From Chitinophaga cymbidii (GTDB lineage Bacteria > Bacteroidota > Bacteroidia > Chitinophagales > Chitinophagaceae), in assembly GCF_007992715.1 (NCBI RefSeq), contig NZ_BKAU01000001.1:744001-808000 (forward strand): 64,000 bases of DNA. Reading direction: 5' to 3'. The notes beneath the pieces were generated by a model, which had not been told where the DNA came from, ran no database searches, and saw only the letters and a program-made list of their open reading frames with translations. This document shows, piece after piece, positions 34,793 through 43,798 of this stretch. How positions within the stretch are numbered: the stretch's first letter is position 1; each line of letters opens with the position of its first letter. A program made the position numbers and the translations under genes.

Positions 34793-35575
34793 TTACAGGT
34801 CTGACCGTTTCAGCCTGCGCCAGGAAAGAAAACAGAACAAGGCGACGTAGGCCAGCGCGATCAGCACGTAGGTGGTGGCGGAGGGTGGTGTGGCCTGCTC
34901 CATCAGCCTGCGTATTATTTTCGATTCGCCGGACAGCAGGCGGTCTGTTGCTTCAAACGGCAGAAAGGCGCCGGCGTGGAATTTCACTTTGAAATCCAGC
35001 AGCATCGAGAGCATGAACTCACCGATGTAAGCATAGAACACATAAATAGCAATGGCGATGCCGGACCGTTTCATGAACGTGCCGAGGAAAAAGGCGAATG
35101 ACAGGTAGGCAAGGCTTTGCAGGGCTGACCATACGATATACTTGAACGTATCGCCGTCCGCACTCCCGCCGCTCTGCAGGCCGAATACCAATGCCGTTAC
35201 TGCTACCAGGAAGGTGACGAACAGCACCATGCAAAGCATCACGCTGAACTTTGCGGCGATGTACTGGTCCCTGCTCCATCCGTCGATGATGTTCTGCCGC
35301 AGTGTGCGGAAATTGTTTTCGTTGGTGAGCAGGATGATCATCAGGATGCCCATCACGGGCGTCATAAAGCTGGTCAGCCAGGCTACTGTTTCATACACCT
35401 GCGGGAAGGAAAAAGGGTCCTGCAAAATGGGCAGCTTGCTGGTGATGTTGCGGTTCACGCTCTGGTAAGCCATGCACAACAGCGGCGCTGCTACGGTGAA
35501 CAATGCAATGAGTATCCAGAAGGTGCGGTAGTTCTTCACCTTCATCCACTCTATTTTTAAAAGATGTGTTATCAT
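34793..35575 (-). CDS. ABC-2-type transporter permease
   Basis: A 260-residue membrane protein with about six hydrophobic segments, ending in a basic tail (FLSWRRLKRSDL). It starts LLKIEWMKVKNYRTFWILIALF, typical of ABC-2 permeases. It lies 12 bases after the ATP-binding gene, with which it forms an exporter of unknown substrate. No periplasmic adaptor is adjacent. Confidence 0.88.
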   Translation of the reverse strand: MITHLLKIEWMKVKNYRTFWILIALFTVAAPLLCMAYQSVNRNITSKLPILQDPFSFPQVYETVAWLTSFMTPVMGILMIILLTNENNFRTLRQNIIDGWSRDQYIAAKFSVMLCMVLFVTFLVAVTALVFGLQSGGSADGDTFKYIVWSALQSLAYLSFAFFLGTFMKRSGIAIAIYVFYAYIGEFMLSMLLDFKVKFHAGAFLPFEATDRLLSGESKIIRRLMEQATPPSATTYVLIALAYVALFCFLSWRRLKRSDL

Positions 35576-35587
35576 GATGCGTTAAGA

Positions 35588-36481
35588 TCAATTGGTTAAT
35601 TCAATGAACCTTGCTTCGAGGCTCTTTCTGCGTACGGCGAGGTAGTTGAGCGTGACGCCCTGCTCAAAGCAATGCCTGTTCACCTGCTCTGCGCTCTGGC
35701 TCCCGGAGAACACTATCTGGAAGCTGCCGTTGTGCCGGCGGATGGACTTGATGTTGGGCAATGCGTTCAGCACATTTTCCAGCTGCGCGAGGTCCGCCGC
35801 GCTGATCTCTATCATGTCTTCGTTGGACAATACTTCGTCCACATGCCCGGCCGTGAGCAGCACGCCTTTTTTGAGGATGGCTACGTGGGTGCATACTTTT
35901 TCCACTTCGTCCAGCAGGTGGCTGGCCATGATCACGGTGGTGCCCTGTTCGCCGAGCTGGCGGATGAGGTCGCGGATCTCCGCGATACCGGCGGGGTCCA
36001 GGCCGTTGGTGGGTTCATCCAGCAGCAGTACTTCCGGTTTGCCCAGCAGTGCGCTGGCGATGGCGAGGCGTTGTTTCATGCCGAGGGAGAACGTGCTGAA
36101 CTTCGAGTCCCGGCGTTCCCACAATCCCGCCAGCCGCAGTACGCGCTCGATATCGTCCTGGCCGCGGCCTTTGATCTGCGCGCTGATCTGCAGGTTGCGC
36201 ATGCCGGAGTAATAGTGATAGAAGTTAGGGGTTTCCAGGAGCGTGCCGATCCTTTTGCGGAGGTCTGCATGCGGCTCCTGTCCGAACCATTTGAAGGAGC
36301 CTGCGTTGGCCTTCAATACGTCCATAACGATGCCTAACAGCGTGGTTTTCCCGCTGCCGTTGGGGCCCAGTACGCCAAACACGCTGCCGGCCGGCACATC
36401 AAAAGAAACTTCTTTCAACGCCTGGATGGGGCCATAGTGCTTGGATACCTGGTGGAGGGATAAGATGTGTGTGTTTTCCAA
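35588..36481 (-). CDS. ABC transporter ATP-binding protein
   Basis: A 297-residue ATPase with Walker A GPNGSGKTT (about 40-48), Q-loop, signature FSLGMKQRLA (in place of LSGGQ), Walker B LLLDEPTNGLDPAG and the H-loop ASHLLDEVEKV. The C-terminal 80 residues are the accessory part seen in ABC-2-type exporters. It precedes its permease and lies 21 bases after the FadB-type gene, so all three may share a transcript. Confidence 0.95.
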   Translation of the reverse strand: MENTHILSLHQVSKHYGPIQALKEVSFDVPAGSVFGVLGPNGSGKTTLLGIVMDVLKANAGSFKWFGQEPHADLRKRIGTLLETPNFYHYYSGMRNLQISAQIKGRGQDDIERVLRLAGLWERRDSKFSTFSLGMKQRLAIASALLGKPEVLLLDEPTNGLDPAGIAEIRDLIRQLGEQGTTVIMASHLLDEVEKVCTHVAILKKGVLLTAGHVDEVLSNEDMIEISAADLAQLENVLNALPNIKSIRRHNGSFQIVFSGSQSAEQVNRHCFEQGVTLNYLAVRRKSLEARFIELTN

Positions 36482-36502
36482 GGTTTGTGTTGATTATAAT
36501 GA

Positions 36503-38905
36503 TCAATTACGCAGCGGCTTGCCGGTTTTGAGCATGTGCTGCAGCCTTTCGAGCGTAGGGCGTTCCCCGCAGAGGCTGAGGAAGGCTTCCCTTTCAAGGT
36601 CCAGCAGGTATTGCTCGCTGACAAGCGTTTGTTCGCTGAGATCGCCGCCGCACATAACATAGGCGAGCTTCGCCGCGAGCTTTGCATCGTATTCCGAAAT
36701 GTAGTTGCCGAACTTCATGCCGTTGATGCCCGCCAGCATGGCGCCCAGGGCGGAACGCCCAAGTACGCGGATGTCTGTTCTTTCGATGGGACGGGTATAG
36801 CCGGCCTCCGCCAGCTCAAGGGCTTTTTCCTTCGCGTCCGCGATCACGCGGGAGGGGTTCATGCTCACACCGTCCGTGCCTTCCCGCAGGATGCCCATTT
36901 CATACGCTTCAAATCCGGAAGTGGCCACCTTCGCCTGCGCGATAGTGAGGTAATAATCCTGCAGGATCACGTTCTCCACCAGCCCTTCGCGATAAGCGTC
37001 GGACGCGCGCAGCGTCATTTCCTTGGTGCCGCCGCCACCGGGGATCAGGCCCACGCCCAGCTCCACCAGGCCGATGTAGGTTTCCGCAGCGGCCTGCACC
37101 GCATCCGCATGCAGGCTCATTTCGCAGCCGCCGCCCAATGTGAGGCCATGTGGCGCTACCACCACGGGAACAGAGGAATAACGGAGGCGCATGGTGCTTT
37201 TCTGGAACAGGCGTACGGCCATGTCCAGCTCATCAAACTCCTGCTCCGCCGCCAGCATGAAGATCATGCCCACGTTGGCGCCCGCGGAGAAATTCGCGCC
37301 GTCGTTGCCGATCACAAGCCCGCGGAAATCTTTCTCCGCGCGGTCTACCGACTTATGCACGCCTTCCAGCACCTCACCGCCGATGGTGTTCATCTTTGTT
37401 TTCCATTCGAGGTTGAGGATGCCGTCGCCGAGATCATAGAGATTGCAGGCGCTGTTCTTCCAGACGATGTTGCCGGAGCGGTTTTCGAGGATGATGAAAT
37501 TATCTTCGCCCGGCACCGGCTTGTAAGCTTTGGATGCCAGGTCATAATAGTGCTTTTTGTTGTTTTCGATCTTGTAGAACGATTTCACGCCGGCTGCCAG
37601 CATGTCTTCCACCCAGGCAGCGGCCGTCAGCTTGTTGTCTTTGATCAGCTTCAGCCCGTTTTCCACGCCCAGCAGATCCCATGTTTCGAACGCGCCGATC
37701 TCCCACCCAAAGCCGGCTTTCATGGCATCGTCCACTTTATAAAGATCATCTGCTATTTCCGGGATACGGTGACTGATATACGAAAACAAGTGCGCATGAA
37801 AACGCTGGTAGAACTGTCCGGCTTTGTCGGTGGACTGCGCCAGGGCTTTGATGCGCTGCTTCAGGTCTTCAATGGGTTTGGCGGCTTCGATGCTGGCGAA
37901 CTTCGCTTTTTGCTTCGGGCCGTATTCCATCGTTTTCAGGTCCAGCGTCAGTATTTCCTTGCTGCCGCCCGCTCCTTTCGTTTTTTTGTAGAAGCCTTGC
38001 CCGGTCTTATCGCCCAGCCAGTTGTTCTCCACTACTTTTTGCAGGAACGGCGGGATGCCCATGATGGCTTTGGCTTCATCGTTGGGCGCATTGTCCGCCA
38101 CGCCCTTCGCCACTTTCACCAGCGTATCGATGCCCACTACGTCCGCCGTGCGGAAAGTAGCGGATTTGGGACGGCCGATCACGGGGCCTGTCAGTGCATC
38201 CACTTCATCTATGCCCAGTTCCATTTCCTGCATGATATGGAAGATGGCCATGATGGAGAACACGCCCACGCGGTTGGCGATGAATGCCGGTGTGTCTTTA
38301 CAGAGCACGGTTGTTTTCCCGAGATAGAGATCGCCGTAGTGCATGAGAAAATCCACTACAGCGGCGTCTGTATGCGGTGTGGGAATGATCTCCAGCAGCC
38401 GCAGGTAGCGCGGCGGATTGAAGAAGTGGGTGCCGCAGAAGTGTTTCTTAAAATCATCGCTGCGGCCTTCCGCCATCAGGTGAATGGGGATGCCGGAGGT
38501 GTTGGAAGTGATCAGGGTGCCGGGCTTGCGAAACTGCTCTACCTGTTCGAAGATCTTCTTCTTGATGTCCAGGTTCTCCACCACTACTTCTATCACCCAG
38601 TCGCAGTCCGCAATGGATTTCATGTCATCCGTAAAATTGCCGGTGCTGATAAGCCGGGCGGATGCTTTTGTATACAGGGGCGAAGGATTGGATTTGACCG
38701 CCGCCTGTAATGCTTCGTTCACGATCCTGTTCCTTACCGCCGGATGTTCCGTCGTTAATCCTTTTGCCTTTTCCGCATCGTTCGGCTCTTTCGGAACGAT
38801 ATCCAGCAGCAATACCTTTACGCCTGCGCCTGCAAAAAGGCAGGCAATCCTTGAACCCATTACACCGGAACCGAGCACGGCTACTTTGTTGATCCTTCTT
38901 TCCAT
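36503..38905 (-). CDS. 3-hydroxyacyl-CoA dehydrogenase/enoyl-CoA hydratase fusion
   Basis: An 800-residue bifunctional beta-oxidation enzyme. The N-terminal half is the NAD-dependent dehydrogenase (VAVLGSGVMGSRIACLFAGAG at 9-29; catalytic His in FCGTHFFNPPRYL). The C-terminal half is the enoyl-CoA hydratase/isomerase (NDGANFSAGANVGM; VVVAPHGLTLGGGCEMSLHAD). The domain order is the reverse of E. coli FadB, as in the long dehydrogenase-first family common in Bacteroidota. No thiolase gene is next to it here. The ABC genes follow closely. Confidence 0.93.
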   Translation of the reverse strand: MERRINKVAVLGSGVMGSRIACLFAGAGVKVLLLDIVPKEPNDAEKAKGLTTEHPAVRNRIVNEALQAAVKSNPSPLYTKASARLISTGNFTDDMKSIADCDWVIEVVVENLDIKKKIFEQVEQFRKPGTLITSNTSGIPIHLMAEGRSDDFKKHFCGTHFFNPPRYLRLLEIIPTPHTDAAVVDFLMHYGDLYLGKTTVLCKDTPAFIANRVGVFSIMAIFHIMQEMELGIDEVDALTGPVIGRPKSATFRTADVVGIDTLVKVAKGVADNAPNDEAKAIMGIPPFLQKVVENNWLGDKTGQGFYKKTKGAGGSKEILTLDLKTMEYGPKQKAKFASIEAAKPIEDLKQRIKALAQSTDKAGQFYQRFHAHLFSYISHRIPEIADDLYKVDDAMKAGFGWEIGAFETWDLLGVENGLKLIKDNKLTAAAWVEDMLAAGVKSFYKIENNKKHYYDLASKAYKPVPGEDNFIILENRSGNIVWKNSACNLYDLGDGILNLEWKTKMNTIGGEVLEGVHKSVDRAEKDFRGLVIGNDGANFSAGANVGMIFMLAAEQEFDELDMAVRLFQKSTMRLRYSSVPVVVAPHGLTLGGGCEMSLHADAVQAAAETYIGLVELGVGLIPGGGGTKEMTLRASDAYREGLVENVILQDYYLTIAQAKVATSGFEAYEMGILREGTDGVSMNPSRVIADAKEKALELAEAGYTRPIERTDIRVLGRSALGAMLAGINGMKFGNYISEYDAKLAAKLAYVMCGGDLSEQTLVSEQYLLDLEREAFLSLCGERPTLERLQHMLKTGKPLRN

Positions 38906-38968
38906 GTTTTCCAGCTTTTGATGAATGAATTTAGCATTTTTTGCCGGGGTACGATGAGGGGAATGAAA

Positions 38969-39001
38969 AAACCCTGCGTGTTTTTGACAAACGCAGGGTT
39001 T
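38969..39001 (-). terminator. Intrinsic terminator of metG
   Basis: An 11-bp stem AAACCCTGCGT/ACGCAGGGTTT (38969-38979 and 38991-39001) is followed on the minus strand by a T-run (GGGTTTTTTCATTC). It lies 22 bases beyond the metG stop and upstream of the FadB-type gene. Confidence 0.88.
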
Positions 39002-39022
39002 CTTTATGTAAAACGGTTATTA

Positions 39023-41095
39023 TCAGCTTACACTACTGCCGGGCGCTACCGCATCGTCCGGGTTCACGAACACGAGGCGGCCGTCTTTATCTTCCGCCAT
39101 CAGTATCATGCCCTGGCTCTCGATGCCGCGCATTTTGCGGGGAGCGAGGTTGGCTACCAGCGTTACCTGTTTGCCGGTGATCTCTTCGGGTTTAAAATGC
39201 TGGGCGATGCCGGATACTACCGTGCGCTGCTCATAGCCGAGATCTACGGTGAGCTTCAGCAGTTTGTCCGCCTTCTCCACTTTCTCCGCCTGTATGATGG
39301 TGCCCACTTTCAGGTCCAGCTTCGCGAAATCATCATATTGTATTTCAGGTTTTGCTTCGGGCTTCGGTGTTTCTTCGGGTGCGGCGGCAGCGGGCTTCTT
39401 CAGTCCGGCATGCAGCTTGTCCACCTGCGCTTTCACCTGTTCGTCTTCTATCTTTTTGAACAGCAGTTCCGGCGGCCGCAGCGAATAGCCTACGCTGACC
39501 AGTTTCATGCTGCCGGCGTTTTCCCATTCCAGCAGGCGGTCTACCACTTTCAGCATATGGCAGATCTTCTTTGCCGTGAACGGCAGGAAGGGGTTGATGA
39601 AGATGGCGAGGTTGGCGGTCAGCTGCAGGCAGACGTGCAGGCAATTGTCGATCTGCGCCTGGTGCTGCGCCTGCAGTTCCGGCGTTTTAGCCAGTATCCA
39701 GGGTTGTTTTTCCTGGAGGTAGCGGTTGCCTTCGCGGGCTACGTTCATTACTTCATTCAGCGCGTCGCGGAAACGGAAGGTTTCGAGCGATTCGGAGATC
39801 TTCGCTTTGGCTTCCTGCAGCATGGCGAACACAGCGTCGTCCGCCGCATCTTTCTGCTCCGCATGCATGGGCGGTACTTTGCCGCCGCAGAGCTTGTGCA
39901 TCAGTACCATCGTGCGGTTCACGAAGTTGCCGAGGTTGGCTACCAGCTCATTGTTATTGCGGTCCTGGAAATCTTTCCAGGTGAAGTCGTTATCCTTTGT
40001 TTCCGGCGCGGTGGCGCACAGTACGTACCGCAGCACGTCCTGCTGATCGGGGAAATCCTTGATATACTCGTGCACCCACACGGCCCAGTTGCGGGAGGTG
40101 GATACTTTTTCGCCTTCGATGTTGAGGAATTCGTTGGCGGGCACATTGTCCGGCACCACATAACCGCCGTGCCCTTTCAGCATCGCCGGGAAAATGATGC
40201 AGTGGAACACGATGTTGTCTTTCCCGATGAAATGCACCAGGCGGCTGTCTTCCTTGCACCAGTAATCCTGCCACTGGTCGGTCAGCTCCCGGGTGGCGGA
40301 GATATAGCCGATCGGCGCATCGAACCATACGTACAGCACCTTTCCTTCGGCATCTTTCAACGGCACCTTGATACCCCAGTTGCTGTCCCGCGTCATGGCG
40401 CGGCTTTGCAGGCCATTGTCCAGCCAGCTTTTGCACTGTCCGTATACGTTATTCTTCCATTCCTTGTGATCTTCGATGATATATTGTTTCAGCCAGGGCT
40501 CATAATTTTGCAGCGGCATATACCAGTGCTTCGTTTTCTTTTTCACGGGCACGGCGTCGCTGAGGGCTGAGCGGGGATTGATCAGCTCGTCCGGGCTCAG
40601 GGACGAACCGCAGCGTTCGCACTGGTCGCCATAAGCATTCGGATTGCCGCATTTCGGGCAGGTGCCGATGATATACCGGTCCGCCAGGAACACCTGTTTC
40701 ACCTCATCGAAATACTGCTCGGATTCCCTTTCCTCAAAAAGGCCGTCGTCATACATCTTTTTGAAGAAGCCGGCGGCTGTTTCGTGGTGGATCTGGCGGG
40801 AGGTGCGGGAAAATATATCGAAAGAGATGCCCATGGCATCAAAGCTGTCTTTGATGATCGCGTAATATTTGTCCACAATATCCTGCGGGCTGACGTTCTC
40901 CTGCATGGCCTTGATGGTGATAGGTACGCCATGTTCGTCTGTTCCGCCGATGAATTTTACGTCTGCTTTCCTGGCCCGCAGGTAGCGGACATAGATGTCC
41001 GCCGGGATGTAACAGCCCGCCAGGTGCCCGATGTGCACGGGACCGTTGGCATAAGGCAGCGCTGCTGTGACCAGGGTTCTGTTAAATTGTTTCAT
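39023..41095 (-). CDS. metG: Methionyl-tRNA synthetase
   Basis: A 690-residue class I synthetase. The HIGH motif is at residues 21-24 ([12 protein letters not shown]), the zinc knuckle is [18 protein letters not shown], and the KMSKS loop reads KVSTS in [12 protein letters not shown], as usual for MetG. After the anticodon-binding helical domain, a linker rich in Ala/Pro/Glu leads to a C-terminal tRNA-binding EMAP-II-like domain (about 585-690, [20 protein letters not shown]). It is a stand-alone gene with its own terminator. Confidence 0.97.
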   Translation of the reverse strand: MKQFNRTLVTAALPYANGPVHIGHLAGCYIPADIYVRYLRARKADVKFIGGTDEHGVPITIKAMQENVSPQDIVDKYYAIIKDSFDAMGISFDIFSRTSRQIHHETAAGFFKKMYDDGLFEERESEQYFDEVKQVFLADRYIIGTCPKCGNPNAYGDQCERCGSSLSPDELINPRSALSDAVPVKKKTKHWYMPLQNYEPWLKQYIIEDHKEWKNNVYGQCKSWLDNGLQSRAMTRDSNWGIKVPLKDAEGKVLYVWFDAPIGYISATRELTDQWQDYWCKEDSRLVHFIGKDNIVFHCIIFPAMLKGHGGYVVPDNVPANEFLNIEGEKVSTSRNWAVWVHEYIKDFPDQQDVLRYVLCATAPETKDNDFTWKDFQDRNNNELVANLGNFVNRTMVLMHKLCGGKVPPMHAEQKDAADDAVFAMLQEAKAKISESLETFRFRDALNEVMNVAREGNRYLQEKQPWILAKTPELQAQHQAQIDNCLHVCLQLTANLAIFINPFLPFTAKKICHMLKVVDRLLEWENAGSMKLVSVGYSLRPPELLFKKIEDEQVKAQVDKLHAGLKKPAAAAPEETPKPEAKPEIQYDDFAKLDLKVGTIIQAEKVEKADKLLKLTVDLGYEQRTVVSGIAQHFKPEEITGKQVTLVANLAPRKMRGIESQGMILMAEDKDGRLVFVNPDDAVAPGSSVS

Positions 41096-41187
41096 AATGC
41101 TTATATCCTTGCCGGAATTATCTTTACTTTATGGCCGGGCTTAACCGGCTCCAATTAATCAGCAAAGGTAAACTAAAGCGTTGTAGA

Positions 41188-42099
41188 ATGATCAAAATTC
41201 CGCCCTATCTGAAAAAAGGCGATCTGATTGGCGTTACCTGCTCCAGCAGCAAGATGGAACTGTATGCGGCCGAATATGCCGCCGGTATTATAGAATCCTG
41301 GGGCTTCCGGGTGCACCTGGGCATTACGGTGGGCACCAGCTTCCATAATTTTTCCGCGCCGGACGAGCTGCGGCTGGAAGAATTGCAGGATATGATGGAC
41401 CATCCGGATATCAAGGCGATCGTTTTCGGCAGAGGCGGCTATGGCATGATCTGTATCCTGGACAAGATCGATTTCTCCCGTTTCCGCAAGCATCCCAAGT
41501 GGATCTGCGGGTACAGCGATATTACCGCACTGCATGCGCATATGCAGGAGCGGCATAAAATTGCAAGCATCCATTCGCTGATGTGCAGCGGCATCACCGT
41601 GGCCACACGGGAAAACATATACGTTGACAGCCTGCGCGAAGCGCTGCTGGGCAAGCGCAGCCAGTACGCCTGCGAGCCGCACCCCATGAACCGGGAAGGC
41701 AAGGCCGCCGGCAGGCTGACAGGCGGCAACCTTTCCCTGCTGGCGAATATCTCCGGTTCCCCTTCGCAGGTCAATACCAAAGGGAAGATACTGGTGCTGG
41801 AAGATGTGGGCGAATACCGGTATAATATCGACCGGATGATGTATAACCTGAAGCGGGCGGGGTGGCTGGACAAACTGGCGGGCCTGATCGTGGGCTCATT
41901 CACGGAGGAAAGGGAAACGGATACGCCGTTCGGGCAAACGGAGTACGAGATCATCCGGAATATGGTGCAGGAATATGATTACCCGGTGTGCTACGGCTTT
42001 CCGGTGGGGCACCAGGAGCAGAACTTTGCGTTGAAGCTGGGGGTGCAGCATGAGTTGAAGGTGAGCGGGAAGGGGGTGTCTTTGCGGGAGGTGAAGTAG
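41188..42099 (+). CDS. LD-carboxypeptidase (peptidase S66, MccF-like)
   Basis: A protein of about 303 residues. The start at 41188 (MIKIPPYLKKGDLIGVTCSS) fits the family; an in-frame ATG at 41131 would add 19 residues that look non-conserved. Visible S66 motifs are FGRGGYGM, the CGYSDIT segment, the catalytic glutamate in LEDVGEYRYNIDRM and the histidine in FPVGHQEQNFAL. Family members cut L,D bonds of murein peptides in recycling, or resist microcin C. No signal peptide is seen, so it is cytosolic. It converges on the alpha/beta hydrolase gene with only 6 bases between them. Confidence 0.9.
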   Translation: MIKIPPYLKKGDLIGVTCSSSKMELYAAEYAAGIIESWGFRVHLGITVGTSFHNFSAPDELRLEELQDMMDHPDIKAIVFGRGGYGMICILDKIDFSRFRKHPKWICGYSDITALHAHMQERHKIASIHSLMCSGITVATRENIYVDSLREALLGKRSQYACEPHPMNREGKAAGRLTGGNLSLLANISGSPSQVNTKGKILVLEDVGEYRYNIDRMMYNLKRAGWLDKLAGLIVGSFTEERETDTPFGQTEYEIIRNMVQEYDYPVCYGFPVGHQEQNFALKLGVQHELKVSGKGVSLREVK

Positions 42100-42105
42100 T
42101 TTTCT

Positions 42106-42906
42106 TCACCTGCTCAACACCGAATCCAGCTTCCTGTGAAACAGCGGATAGTCGTTCAGGTTATTATGTTCTCCGCCTTCCAGCGTTACAAACTCATCAT
42201 CTTTCTTGAAAAGCGGTTCCAGCCTTTTACCGGATTCATACGGCACCGTTTCATCTTCTGTTCCGTGAAAGATCGTAACGGGCGCTGCTACTTTGGGCAG
42301 ATATGTATAAGTGGGCAACTTATACTTCAGCAGCCATCCAACGGGGTAAATCGGCGCTACATCTCCGGCCACATCTTCCAGGCTGTAGTACGGCGTTTCC
42401 AGCACCAGGCGCCTGCAATCGCGCACGGAGGCCAGCTGCGCCGCAATGCCGGTGCCGATGGACTTGCCGTAGATCACGATCTGCCAGGGTGCGAAGCGGG
42501 TGCGGGCTACTTTGTACATCAGCAATGCATCGCCGAACAGGGCTTCTTCCGTCAGGCGGCCGGTGCTTTTGCCGAAACCGCGGTAATCCAGGATCAGCAC
42601 ATCGTAGTTGTTGCGGGTGAAATTGCGCATCATCTTCGCGTAGCGGTTGATGTTCATGGCGTTGCCGTGGAAATAGAGCACCATGCCGCGGGGGCGCTCA
42701 GCTTTGAACAGCACGGCGCTCAGCTTCACTTCCTTATTCACGGGTATCAGCAATTCTTCGAAAGGCACATCGAACTTAAACTTGTAGCTCTCCGGCAGCA
42801 CCTCCGGGTGAAACAACAGCTTGTCCTGCACAAAATACAGGGCGATTCCCCCGGCCAGGTAAATGCCGATGGCCCACAGCGCTATTTTTTTTAAATGTTT
42901 TTTCAT
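42106..42906 (-). CDS. Membrane-anchored alpha/beta hydrolase (BEM46-like)
   Basis: A 266-residue alpha/beta-fold hydrolase with one N-terminal membrane helix (about 8-26). The oxyanion-hole region is YFHGNAMNI, the nucleophile elbow is YGKSIGTGIA (Ser), the acid is in FHGTEDETVP, and the histidine is in LEGGEHNNL. These match the BEM46/YqkD-like group of esterases of unknown substrate. It is 41 bases downstream of the ThiF-like gene on the same strand. Confidence 0.88.
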   Translation of the reverse strand: MKKHLKKIALWAIGIYLAGGIALYFVQDKLLFHPEVLPESYKFKFDVPFEELLIPVNKEVKLSAVLFKAERPRGMVLYFHGNAMNINRYAKMMRNFTRNNYDVLILDYRGFGKSTGRLTEEALFGDALLMYKVARTRFAPWQIVIYGKSIGTGIAAQLASVRDCRRLVLETPYYSLEDVAGDVAPIYPVGWLLKYKLPTYTYLPKVAAPVTIFHGTEDETVPYESGKRLEPLFKKDDEFVTLEGGEHNNLNDYPLFHRKLDSVLSR

Positions 42907-42947
42907 TCCTGCAGGATGTCTCTGATGAATGCATGGTATTCGGGGAA

Positions 42948-43757
42948 CTAATCCTCCACGTCCGGCACCACTTCCAGGCCGTATTCCTCGGCCGTCAGCA
43001 GCCCGCGGGCCTTCACTTCCGCCATACCGGCAACATCCGCATTCAGGTCGGTAACCTCGAATTTCTGGTGCAGGTAGTTGAAGGTGTGCAGCTTGCCCGC
43101 GAGGCCCGGTACGCCTGCCACGAACTTGATGATCTCGTTCACCATCAGCAAAGCCGTGGCGCCGTGCGTGGCGCCCAGGGCGCCCGCGTCAAAATTCCGG
43201 AGATCGTCTACTTTGAAATCGTTACAGCGGTAAGATGCCACCCGCCCCGCCGCCTCCTGCTGCGGCATGTTGAAGCCGCCCCACCAGGCCACCCAGTTAT
43301 GCACCTCGCCGGTCACAAAGGGCTTGTTCAACGCCAGGCAGGCGTCGTTCACCACAAAATGTGTAATACGGTGTTGCGAACAATCCACAATCAGGTCGAA
43401 ACTGCTGAATATCTGCAGGGCGTTATCCGGACGGATCTGCACGAGAAAGGGGAAATGCTTGTTCCAGGGGTTGAGGGAAAAAAGACGGCTGGTCGCCATT
43501 TTCGCTTTATGCTTCCGCAGGTCCTGCATGTTGTACATCGGCTGGCGGTGCAGGTCTTCTTCCAGTATCGTTCCATAATCCGCAATACCGATCACGCCTA
43601 CACCGGCGGCGCTGAGGTACTGGGCAACGGGACTTCCCAATCCACCGGCGCCGATCACAAGTATGCGGGCCGCTTTTAATTTCTCCTGGAAAGCAACGCC
43701 CATACCGGGTACGGCAATGGGATGCTTGTATCTTGACAATTCTTTTTCTGACAACAT
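42948..43757 (-). CDS. ThiF/MoeB/HesA-like E1 superfamily protein, probably degenerate
   Basis: A 269-residue protein of the E1-like family that adenylates ubiquitin-like sulfur carriers. The nucleotide-binding part is clear (RILVIGAGGLGSPVAQYLSAAGVG, about 31-54), preceded by RYKHPIAVPGMG in place of the usual RYxRQ start. However, the usual catalytic TDN after VDC is replaced by SQH (LIVDCSQHRITHFVVND), and the two zinc CxxC pairs of MoeB/ThiF are absent (only SYRCND remains). It may therefore have lost adenylation or act differently. No ThiS/MoaD partner gene is nearby. Confidence 0.8.
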   Translation of the reverse strand: MLSEKELSRYKHPIAVPGMGVAFQEKLKAARILVIGAGGLGSPVAQYLSAAGVGVIGIADYGTILEEDLHRQPMYNMQDLRKHKAKMATSRLFSLNPWNKHFPFLVQIRPDNALQIFSSFDLIVDCSQHRITHFVVNDACLALNKPFVTGEVHNWVAWWGGFNMPQQEAAGRVASYRCNDFKVDDLRNFDAGALGATHGATALLMVNEIIKFVAGVPGLAGKLHTFNYLHQKFEVTDLNADVAGMAEVKARGLLTAEEYGLEVVPDVED

Positions 43758-43798
43758 GGGAGTATGCTGGTGTTTCTATTTTGTTGATCCAAAGATAC

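Noticed and set aside
37977..37989. Seven-T run (seven A on the coding strand) in the FadB-type gene considered as a slippage site
   Set aside because: The run is shorter, no two-product biology is known for this enzyme, and it lies inside a structured region, unlike the dnaX site.
36536..38710. A 724-codon open frame antisense to the FadB-type gene
   Set aside because: No domain, signal or start context; the other strand has an intact two-domain enzyme.
38918..40570. A 550-codon open frame antisense to metG
   Set aside because: It covers the metG terminator and reads antisense through conserved synthetase motifs; no domain is recognisable.
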